From positions 867,189 to 931,188 of the forward strand of contig BPHJ01000001.1 in NCBI GenBank assembly GCA_026003475.1: a stretch of DNA of 64,000 bases, given 5' to 3'. Each line of letters opens with the position of its first letter. Positions within the stretch are counted from its first letter, which is position 1. The DNA comes from Candidatus Kapaibacterium sp. (GTDB taxonomy: Bacteria; Bacteroidota; Ignavibacteria; Kapaibacteriales; NICIL-2). This document shows, one piece after another, positions 44,001 through 51,105 of this stretch. Below the pieces are notes generated by a model that searched no databases, was not told where the DNA came from, and worked only from the letters and a program-made list of their open reading frames with translations. Position numbers and translations under genes: made by a program.

Positions 44001-45046
44001 AGGTGCGCATGGAAGTCGTAGCACACTCAACAAGTGGCTCTCCGCTGCAATACCAGTGGCGAAAAGATGGCATTCCACTCCAGGAATCAGCACGAATTCG
44101 TGGTACGACGGCGGCGCAACTAGTGATCACTCCAGTCACCGCAAGCGATACAGGCAGCTACACCTGCATTGTCACCGACCCCCAAAGCGGTGAGGTTCGT
44201 CAAACACTCGGCCGTCTGCTGCGCCTCCACCAGCCACCACGTATCCTCGCTCAGTCGCACGACACGCTCTACTGCATCGGAGACACGCTCACTCTCGCGA
44301 TTCGGGTTGATCAGCGCGTTGCTGCCATACTGCTGGAGCGCTCCGATACATCGGTCATTCTCGCCAAGGATACCAGCACCTTTGCGTTGCGAATCGCCAA
44401 TTATGACCATCGCATCGTAAGCGGGACCTATCGATTCCGGCTGGTGACTGCTTGCGACACGCTCAACTCCGACTCCTTCACTGTTGCATTCTATCCGGCT
44501 CCTCAGATTGTCACCCAACCGCGCGAATCGGTACAGTTGCTCGAAGGTTCCACCCTTGTTCTGGGTATTGAAGCACAAGGACTTCCCGGAGAGCAACTGC
44601 GATACCGTTGGTACAAAGATGGCACGCCACTTCCAGACTCGATTGCAAGCGGACCGGTACTCACCATCCAGAACGTAACAGTCGCAGACCGCGGGCAGTA
44701 CTATTGCGTCGTGACTGGCTATTGTGGAGATACGGTTCACTCGCGCCCAGCAACCGTTGACATTCTCTCGACCGCAGACGAACCCAACACTCTTGCACTG
44801 ACGCTGTACCCACAACCGGCAAGCGATCAACTCTTCATTGCTGGCATCGCTCATGCCGATCATCTTGCGATTGTAGATGTTCTCGGTCGCACTTTGGTTC
44901 AGCGCTCTCTTGTTGCCACTACCGAACCATCGGCTGGTGATGCAATAGCGGTGAACGTTGGAATGCTACCCAGCGGTATCTATCGGCTCTTGGTGTATCG
45001 TAACGGCGTTCTCATCGGCAATCAGCATGTAGTCATCGAGCGATAG
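41027..45046 (+). CDS. Giant T9SS cargo protein with Ig-like domains
   Basis: A 1339-residue exported protein. The signal peptide is MNVRFTVQWTIVLLASTIAATAQ. The N-terminal half is beta-rich and of no family I can name. Several Ig-like domains follow at about 800-885, 890-985, 985-1075 and 1160-1255, each with the YQW-KDG and YxC pattern (YQWEKDGQPLAGATTNALHL, YQWRKDGIPLQES, YRWYKDGTPLPDS). The last 85 residues form a T9SS type A sorting domain (LTLYPQPASDQLFI, MLPSGIYRLLVY). ATG 41027 follows GGAG at a good distance. The gene starts 3 bp before the next cargo gene's ATG region ends its frame, so the two form an operon. Adhesion or surface display is the likely role. Confidence 0.8.
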   Translation: MNVRFTVQWTIVLLASTIAATAQTNPTPFDLSTGDYSLTSWDATNGAGTYPPNMVFHIFNRADNNLQPDTAQVIGNYTGSYSATSGTRINGLGTDGFAFLNTSSPGNLGAAVLALNTTGRVNIRISWKAGTLSSTFTGFRYYSILLQYRVGTTGAWQTAIIGTDTVQYNANIQGTSVVAETVTMPTFTLPSACENQSVVQIRWRYYQRYPQTSGNRPQLKVDDILVQSDANTGVPTKLAISTITPASPSRTAPFSVTIQTWNDNNQPRNVQTTTTVVLELASGTGTLGGTLTATIPAGTNTVTISGVTYSVAESGVQLRVRRTSGDNLASGVSSPLTVLPNATQLTVESFPQYTFSGLALPSFTVTARRPDGSIDTHFPYQSTLVVQSGPAAASGTTTVAHTNGVAIFSNVIFNTPGTYTIAFTANNLTSASYVLTVVAHPSVTELILPQYMISSNSNTRIPVWALIRLDNLQANTTYRYFVGADSVSQVTTTIGAGNNLHFNANTETFNYTSTRDFMVSGGYSEFRTGPGQTSKTLWVNLVATANVRFTEGNMMYWLVTILDSNRAIQTRMVTTQGTRALYFGPQSNKVSGMVDSLSGIPAKRIICLYDDITGSSRPVATAIVQDEGTTVFSAVPFYAAIDSLVGAFATVVPNSIAAIRRIEVRDLTSGALLKAFTDSDGIWGQADTRTPSSGINATSIHTPQVKLLTTLAGQSICLRTTLSVSVFVRGSDSARIEILRDNDPPFTIARGILPGTRTIELDIPDNLASSSNTYLRIVDDARPDVFDITGPFTLNKPPRLISQSRSLSLCPGDSVTLVVLASGTNLRYQWEKDGQPLAGATTNALHLSYVNARSSGIYRCRILGSGTCPNDSSDLITIAVRPALTIARHPGVVYAGLGKTAQLSTETSVTDPMATYQWYRGSAPILDNNRITGSRTATLTIRNVQQSDYGNDYYCVVTTQCGAVSSDTGSLRFTGIELTFDNSTITACEGAEVRMEVVAHSTSGSPLQYQWRKDGIPLQESARIRGTTAAQLVITPVTASDTGSYTCIVTDPQSGEVRQTLGRLLRLHQPPRILAQSHDTLYCIGDTLTLAIRVDQRVAAILLERSDTSVILAKDTSTFALRIANYDHRIVSGTYRFRLVTACDTLNSDSFTVAFYPAPQIVTQPRESVQLLEGSTLVLGIEAQGLPGEQLRYRWYKDGTPLPDSIASGPVLTIQNVTVADRGQYYCVVTGYCGDTVHSRPATVDILSTADEPNTLALTLYPQPASDQLFIAGIAHADHLAIVDVLGRTLVQRSLVATTEPSAGDAIAVNVGMLPSGIYRLLVYRNGVLIGNQHVVIER

Positions 45047-45049
45047 TCA

Positions 45050-48000
45050 ATGAACATGGGGCGACAATCATCGCTGGTTCGACATTTGCGCACAGCTACT
45101 GCAGTTGTGGCCATTTTCCTCACGGCAGCGGCAGTAACTGTTGCACAGCAAGTGGTCGTTAGCGAATACTACAACGATAACCCACCACAGGAGTGGACCG
45201 AGATTCTAGTCACCCAGGACAACGTAGACCTCCGTGGTTGGGTTGTTACCGATAATAACGCATCCCAAACCTCGCGGCAAGGTGGGGTGCGCTTTCGCAA
45301 CATCCCGTATTGGCAGCACGTCCGTGCAGGTACCATCATCGGAATCTGGCATCGAGATTACCTTTCAACGTCGCCCCAGGACCTCGATACCGCAATGGCG
45401 GATGGACGCGTCATGCTTGCCAAAAACGACATGCGATTTTTCGAGCCCTATGCTTCGCCCGACGTGCAGTTTCCCGATGCACCGATGAACTTAGCCCAAG
45501 AGGGCGACATCATGGAAATTCTCGATGCCAATGGAAACCATGTGCACGGGCTCGGTCATCGCACAACACCGGGGTCGTACTGGATTGCAATGCCGGAACC
45601 GAAGCTCAACACTGCCTCGGCGCTCAACAACGGGCAGAGCAATCGTGTTTTCCCGGGTAGTATGCTCAGCCAGTACAACGGGCAACATGGCGCTCCCCTT
45701 TCTGAAGCTTGTGCCGTCAACATCACACGGACATTGCCGAATAAATCCTGCACCTCTACTGCATCGAATTGGGAGTTTTGGCATAGCCTGCGGCGTCCAA
45801 GCTGGGTTTCGCCACAACTGCAAGCAACGGTCAACCCAACCAGTGTTCAACTGACATGGAATCCCGCCAGCGACCCCTATCCACAGGACGGATTGAGTGG
45901 TTATCTGATCGTGCGCGATAGCAGTGGACAGGAATTTCTTCCAGAGCAAGGCCGTATCTACCGCGATGGCGAACGCATAGGCTCGACAATAATACTGACA
46001 CATCTCCCCTCGACAGCAACCAGCTACACCGATCCTGTAGTTCTGACCTGTGGTGTCACCTACAGCTACCGTGTTTTTGCCTTTCGCTTTGCTCAGGATG
46101 ACGAATACGGTGCCTACCCCCCACCACAATCAACTCGTGGCAGACAATACAACACGTCTGTGTTTGGGGCCGTGACAGCGCTCAAGCAAGTCGAACCAGG
46201 ACCATCTCTCCAAACCAACGGCTCCCCCACGACATTTTGCGATGGTGGCAGCATCACGCTTTCTGTCCCAAGCATTCCCCCGGGTTATGCCGCTCAGTGG
46301 TTACGGAATGGCGCAGCAATCAACGGCGCAACAAGTACGGCCTATCGGGCAACGACAAGCGGTGAATATCGGCTGCGCTTGCAACGACCTGATGGTTGCT
46401 TCGTACTGAGTGATTCCGTTGTTATCACGGTTCATCCAACACCAACAGCGACAATCTTCCCCCGCTCACGAGTAGAGCTCTGCCAGGATTCATCCCTACT
46501 TCTCCAATCAACCTTCATCGAAGGGTGGCGTTACCAGTGGTACCGCGATGGCACTCCCATCAACGGTGCTACAAGCGCAGCTTACCTTGCCACTGCAGCC
46601 GGTAGCTATACCGTTGAGATCACCAATGAATTCGGTTGCCTTGCCCGCTCCGAGCCGACAACGATTGAGGTGATTCGTTTGCAACTGGAGCTTTCCCAAC
46701 GGCAGGTACAGTTTCCACCACTGAGCGGTTGCGAGTCGGTTCGTGAATTCACGCTGACCGTGCGCAACCAGTCGAGTTTCCCAGTCGAACTCCGCCGCGC
46801 ATTCGAACCACAGCATTTCTTCTTGGTTACACCGTCTCTCCCGGTACAGCTTCAACCGGGAGAAGAGCGCTCTATCACACTCCGTTTTGCACCAACAGTA
46901 ACCGGAACCTGGAATGATAGTATCGGCATTGAAGTTCAACCGTGCGGTCTTATTGGCTGGATTGCTGTGCAGGGTTCAAAAAGCGGCGCTGCCGGAGCAC
47001 TCTCAACCCAAACAGCACTCAAAGACGTTGGCGTTGTCGCTCGCTGCAATGGTGTAGCGACGCCACGTGTAGATTCCCTCGTTATTACTGCAAGTGGCGA
47101 CCTCACTGTCGAAAGCATTCGCATTGGTGCTCCATTTCGGTTGGGGAGCGGTTTTCCGTCAACATTTCCCATGCGTGCAGGACAATCCCAGACGATACCC
47201 ATTGAATTTGCTCCATCCCTTGACCGACCGTACGCAACCGACATTACGATCGCCTACACTTCCGCACAGTGCCACGATTCGTTGATCATCCCGCTGCGGG
47301 GTACCTTGACCACACCTTTCATAGCGCTTTCGGCACACGACATCACCTTTCCAACACTCGATTCCTGTTCAGCAATCTTTGCTGACACCATCATCACACT
47401 GTACAACACATCCCTGGCGCCGATCGAAATCGAACAACTTGGCGATGAGCAAGTGCAGATTGTCCAACCCACCCCATCCCCAACGCTAACAATTCTGCCG
47501 AAAGACTCACTTCAACTTCGCATTCGCTACAGCCCTAATGGCTACACACCAACAGCACAGCGATTGACCATCCTGTTCGGCGACCAGCGATGCACGCAAT
47601 CGGAGGTGCTCGTCGTTCGTGGCATGCGAGTCGGAAGCACAGTAACTGTTAGCATTGCGACAATCAGCTTTACACCATTGCTTCGCTGCAGGGATACTAC
47701 GGTAAGTTCTAGTCTCTGGCTTGACGTTGCAAGCATCCCTTCGAATACGGCGGGTGTATCCATTGCGTCGATCTCTTCGACAACCGAGTGGCTCCAATCC
47801 TCGCTTGTTCCAGGAATGCTCAGCGATGGGCGGCATCCGTTCACCATCACCGTTGACCCAAGACGGCTCCCCCTTGGTCAGTCCACAGCAACACTTTCGA
47901 TTCGCATTGAGCCATGCAACCGAATTCTCACCGTTGGAGTCACTGCGACTGCTGAGGACCTCGAGCTTGGCTTTGCGGAAGCAGCGCTGAGCGATACGCT

Positions 48001-49000
48001 CATCGTCAACGTTGGAGATGTCCCCATCGGTAGTTCGGTGACCCGCACAGCGACAGTCACGAACAGTTCAGCCTATTCCCTTCGCTTTGCTTCGCTTGGA
48101 CAGCTACCGTCTTGGCTTGAGCTGAGTGCGCCGTTCTTACCACCGAACATGCTGGCAGCGCAAACCTCGCAACAAGCCACAATTCGCATCACTCCCCAAC
48201 AAGAAGGAGCAATAGCCGATACCGTGGTCTTCGATGTGCTCGATCCATGTCCGCGGCGATTGATTCTCATCGTCACTGGTCGTGCTATTCGCGAAAACGT
48301 GGGCCCAGCCCCCATCGCACTTGGTGTCATCATCCCCGAAACCATTACCGCATCTCCAGGCGACCAGGTACGCTTCAGCATTCGCATCGAAGGGGTCACG
48401 CGTCCAGTTGTAACAAGCAGGTTGGAGCTGCCAATTCTTTTCGATCGCAGCCTGTTTGCCGTTGAGCAACTTGTCCCTGGCACTGCATTGCAGGACGGCA
48501 CACTCACCGGCACTTCTTCTCCCGATGGATACCGCTTGCTCATCACCAATGCGGCAGTCAATCAGTCCGGACCAATCGCCTATCTCGATGGGCGTGTCTT
48601 GCTGGGTGCTGTTCGGGAAACTGCACTCTTGCCCGACAGTGCACGGATTGTTACCAGCGACAGCATTATCACCATCGCAACTGTCCAGCCTGGATGGTTA
48701 CGGCTGGAAGATCGCTGCAATCTCGACTCACGGCTTATCCGTCTTGGTAGTACGACACAGCTGATGCTGCAGAAGGATGATTCGCAACTTACCATCCTCC
48801 TCGACCAAGTGATGTCTGCTGATGCGCAGATTTCGCTGTTTGATGTAAGTGGACGTGTGGTGCAAAGCATCTTCCGTGGCCACTTGAGCCGTGGCCAACA
48901 CGTATTCACCATTCCCCTGGCACGGTTGCCGCAGGGCGCCTTTCTGCTGCTCTACTCCAGCCAAGACATCACTCGAAGCATGTTGTTTGTCAACAACTGA
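45050..49000 (+). CDS. Giant T9SS cargo protein with lamin-tail-like and Ig-like domains
   Basis: A 1316-residue exported protein. A signal peptide runs to about residue 33 (VTVAQQ). A lamin-tail-like domain follows (about 33-190; VVVSEYYNDNPPQEWTEILV, DLRGWVVTDNN). Then come an FnIII-like domain (about 255-350), two Ig-like domains (about 387-540; YQWYRDGTPINGAT), ASH-like repeats (about 547-1080), a cohesin-like domain (about 1094-1187; ETITASPGDQVRFSIRIEGV) and a T9SS sorting domain (ISLFDVSGRVVQS, LARLPQGAFLLLY). It starts 3 bases after the previous stop, so they are co-transcribed. It is probably a surface or secreted structural protein. Confidence 0.8.
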   Translation: MNMGRQSSLVRHLRTATAVVAIFLTAAAVTVAQQVVVSEYYNDNPPQEWTEILVTQDNVDLRGWVVTDNNASQTSRQGGVRFRNIPYWQHVRAGTIIGIWHRDYLSTSPQDLDTAMADGRVMLAKNDMRFFEPYASPDVQFPDAPMNLAQEGDIMEILDANGNHVHGLGHRTTPGSYWIAMPEPKLNTASALNNGQSNRVFPGSMLSQYNGQHGAPLSEACAVNITRTLPNKSCTSTASNWEFWHSLRRPSWVSPQLQATVNPTSVQLTWNPASDPYPQDGLSGYLIVRDSSGQEFLPEQGRIYRDGERIGSTIILTHLPSTATSYTDPVVLTCGVTYSYRVFAFRFAQDDEYGAYPPPQSTRGRQYNTSVFGAVTALKQVEPGPSLQTNGSPTTFCDGGSITLSVPSIPPGYAAQWLRNGAAINGATSTAYRATTSGEYRLRLQRPDGCFVLSDSVVITVHPTPTATIFPRSRVELCQDSSLLLQSTFIEGWRYQWYRDGTPINGATSAAYLATAAGSYTVEITNEFGCLARSEPTTIEVIRLQLELSQRQVQFPPLSGCESVREFTLTVRNQSSFPVELRRAFEPQHFFLVTPSLPVQLQPGEERSITLRFAPTVTGTWNDSIGIEVQPCGLIGWIAVQGSKSGAAGALSTQTALKDVGVVARCNGVATPRVDSLVITASGDLTVESIRIGAPFRLGSGFPSTFPMRAGQSQTIPIEFAPSLDRPYATDITIAYTSAQCHDSLIIPLRGTLTTPFIALSAHDITFPTLDSCSAIFADTIITLYNTSLAPIEIEQLGDEQVQIVQPTPSPTLTILPKDSLQLRIRYSPNGYTPTAQRLTILFGDQRCTQSEVLVVRGMRVGSTVTVSIATISFTPLLRCRDTTVSSSLWLDVASIPSNTAGVSIASISSTTEWLQSSLVPGMLSDGRHPFTITVDPRRLPLGQSTATLSIRIEPCNRILTVGVTATAEDLELGFAEAALSDTLIVNVGDVPIGSSVTRTATVTNSSAYSLRFASLGQLPSWLELSAPFLPPNMLAAQTSQQATIRITPQQEGAIADTVVFDVLDPCPRRLILIVTGRAIRENVGPAPIALGVIIPETITASPGDQVRFSIRIEGVTRPVVTSRLELPILFDRSLFAVEQLVPGTALQDGTLTGTSSPDGYRLLITNAAVNQSGPIAYLDGRVLLGAVRETALLPDSARIVTSDSIITIATVQPGWLRLEDRCNLDSRLIRLGSTTQLMLQKDDSQLTILLDQVMSADAQISLFDVSGRVVQSIFRGHLSRGQHVFTIPLARLPQGAFLLLYSSQDITRSMLFVNN

Positions 49001-49017
49001 ACTGCTCAAGCCTTCCG

Positions 49018-49025
49018 TATATTTG
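49018..49025 (+). promoter_or_regulatory. Putative -7 promoter box (TATATTTG) ahead of rimP
   Basis: TATATTTG followed by CAG fits TAnnTTTG. It lies 62 bases before the rimP ATG and 25 bases before a terminator-like hairpin, so transcripts starting here would carry that hairpin in their leader. Confidence 0.45.
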
Positions 49026-49050
49026 CAGCCGAATTGCATGCTACTGGTAT

Positions 49051-49071
49051 GGGCAAGTGTGCCCTTTTTTT
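49051..49071 (+). terminator. Terminator or attenuator between the T9SS genes and rimP
   Basis: GGGCA-AGTG-TGCCC forms a 5-bp hairpin followed by seven T residues. It may end the T9SS operon transcript. It also lies downstream of the putative rimP promoter and 16 bases before the rimP ATG, so it could act as an attenuator of the rimP-nusA operon. Confidence 0.72.
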
Positions 49072-49087
49072 GTTCGTGTTTGAACCC

Positions 49088-49549
49088 ATGCGCAAGCAGA
49101 ACATTCGTCATGAACTTCCCGAGACAACCGTCGAGCGTATCCGTGCCATCTGTCACCAGCATCAAGCGGAACTGATAGACTACACTGTGCGCGGTACGAC
49201 GGGATCAATCATCATCGAACTGTTTATTGACAACCGCGACGGCGTCACCCACGATCTTTGCCAGGCCATCAGCACCGATATTGAACCGTTGCTCGAAAGC
49301 GATCCAGCACTGTCGGCGGTGGTACGACTGGACGTCTCGTCTCCAGGCGTTGATCGTCCACTGATTTACCCATGGCAGTACATCAAACACAACGGCAGGT
49401 TGCTTCGTGTCACCACGCTACAGAACGACACCTATTCTGGTTACTTGCGCTCGGTAAGCGATGCGGCCATCACACTCGAAAGTACCGCCGGTGTCGTCAC
49501 GCTTCCCTTTACCGACATCAAGCAAGCCGTCGTTCAACTTGAATGGTAG
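49088..49549 (+). CDS. rimP: Ribosome maturation factor RimP
   Basis: A 153-residue factor for late 30S assembly. It begins MRKQNIRHELPETTVERIRAIC and contains the family core IIIELFIDNRDGVTHDLCQAIS, followed by VRLDVSSPGVDRPL and the C-terminal SH3-like part ITLESTAGVVTLPFTDIKQAVVQLEW. The frame is open to 49034, but that extension would read through the terminator hairpin, so ATG 49088 is the start. It heads the rimP-nusA-infB operon, with nusA 21 bp downstream. Confidence 0.93.
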   Translation: MRKQNIRHELPETTVERIRAICHQHQAELIDYTVRGTTGSIIIELFIDNRDGVTHDLCQAISTDIEPLLESDPALSAVVRLDVSSPGVDRPLIYPWQYIKHNGRLLRVTTLQNDTYSGYLRSVSDAAITLESTAGVVTLPFTDIKQAVVQLEW

Positions 49550-49570
49550 CACCACCTTTTTACGATCATC

Positions 49571-51046
49571 ATGCCACGCAAAAAAACACAATCGAAGGTC
49601 AATAAGAAAGACATCATCGCAGCATTTGTCGAAATCGCCAAGGAGCGCGGCATTGACCGCGACTTGATTCAGGGCAAGTTCGAGGATATGCTACGCATTC
49701 TGGTCCGCAAAAAGTATGGCGAAGATGCCGAGCCCGATATCATTGTCAACATGGATCGTGGCGACATCGAAATCTACCTGCCACGAACGGTTGTCAACTA
49801 TGTTCTGCACCCCGCCCGCGAAATTTCACTCAGCGAGGTCCGCCGTCGCACGGAGGGCACAGACGAAACCTACGAAGTCGGCGATGAATACATCGAAGAA
49901 ATCTCGCTCGATAACATCAGCAAAGAGTTTGGGCGCCAACTCATCATGCATGCCAAGCAGGTGCTCAGTCAGCAACTCCGCGACATCGAGAAAAACAACA
50001 TCTTCCTCGAGTACGAACAGAAGATTGGTGAAATCATCGTTGGCGAGATCTATCAAATTCGACGGAACGAAATCCTCATTCTGCACAACAAGCATGAAGT
50101 GCGAATGCCCGCCGAGGAACAAATCCCCACGGAGCGCTACAAGAAGAATTCCACCATTCGTGCTATCATCAAAGAAGTTCGTCGGGCATCTCCATCGAGC
50201 ATGCCAGACATTATTGTTTCCCGTGCCGATGAGCGCTTCTTAGCTCGACTCTTCGAAATCGAAATCCCCGAAGTCTATGATGGGATTGTCGAAATCAAAG
50301 CAATTGCTCGTGAGCCTGGTGAGCGTGCAAAAGTTGCTGTCATTAGCTACGATGATCGTGTTGATCCCGTCGGCGCATGTATCGGCATGAAGGGAATCCG
50401 AATCAATGCAATTGTTCGCGAAGTTTCGGGCGAGACCATTGACGTCATCGAATGGAGCGACGATCCAGTAACTCTAATCGCTCGGGCACTATCACCGGCG
50501 AAGGTGCGCCAGATTCAGGTTGACACCGAAAACAAAACCGCTACCGTCACGGTCCCCGATGATCAAGTCTCGTTAGCGATTGGTCGCAACGGCCAGAATG
50601 TTCGCTTGGCGTCACGCTTGACTGGCTACACGCTCACTCTCGTCAAAGAAGGAAGTGAAGACATCGAGCTTATCGAATTCCGCGACGATATCGGACGTGA
50701 GCTCTACGAACACATCATCGAAGCGCACATTGACACAGCACGAGAGTTCCTCGATGCCGATCTGAAAAAGCTCCTCCGCATACCCGGCATGACACCGGAG
50801 CGCTTGTTGGCAATTCGAAAGATCATCCTCGAGGAATTCAACGAAAAAGAACTCCCCGACATCAAAGAACGCATCGAAATCGCGCAAATCCAGCTCGAAG
50901 AAGCTGCCGAGAAATCCTCCGCCGATCTTGGTGACGAGATCGAGGAAATGTTCAACGAGTACGAAGTCGAAGCCTTCGACGAATCCGACGAAGAGGAAGG
51001 CTTCACAGCCTCAGACGAGGCTTCAGCTCCACGCGACGAAGAGTAA
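49571..51046 (+). CDS. nusA: Transcription termination/antitermination factor NusA
   Basis: A 491-residue RNA-polymerase-associated factor that modulates pausing, termination and antitermination. The N-terminal domain (to about 135) is followed by an S1 domain (about 140-210) and two KH domains (about 230-365; VDPVGACIGMKGIRINAIVREV and VSLAIGRNGQNVRLASRLTGY). The C-terminal part ends in a very acidic tail (EEMFNEYEVEAFDESDEEEG), common in Bacteroidota-type NusA. Position after rimP and before infB is canonical. NusA can autoregulate this operon in E. coli, which is relevant to the hairpin upstream of rimP. Confidence 0.97.
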   Translation: MPRKKTQSKVNKKDIIAAFVEIAKERGIDRDLIQGKFEDMLRILVRKKYGEDAEPDIIVNMDRGDIEIYLPRTVVNYVLHPAREISLSEVRRRTEGTDETYEVGDEYIEEISLDNISKEFGRQLIMHAKQVLSQQLRDIEKNNIFLEYEQKIGEIIVGEIYQIRRNEILILHNKHEVRMPAEEQIPTERYKKNSTIRAIIKEVRRASPSSMPDIIVSRADERFLARLFEIEIPEVYDGIVEIKAIAREPGERAKVAVISYDDRVDPVGACIGMKGIRINAIVREVSGETIDVIEWSDDPVTLIARALSPAKVRQIQVDTENKTATVTVPDDQVSLAIGRNGQNVRLASRLTGYTLTLVKEGSEDIELIEFRDDIGRELYEHIIEAHIDTAREFLDADLKKLLRIPGMTPERLLAIRKIILEEFNEKELPDIKERIEIAQIQLEEAAEKSSADLGDEIEEMFNEYEVEAFDESDEEEGFTASDEASAPRDEE

Positions 51047-51105
51047 TGGCAATCATCAATTCAGCGCAGCGTCTTTGACTGTGCATCATCTTTTCCAAGA
51101 CCCCC

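Noticed and set aside
44120-44863. A 247-codon minus-strand open frame inside the second T9SS cargo gene
   Set aside because: It runs antisense to clear Ig-like repeats and a sorting domain.
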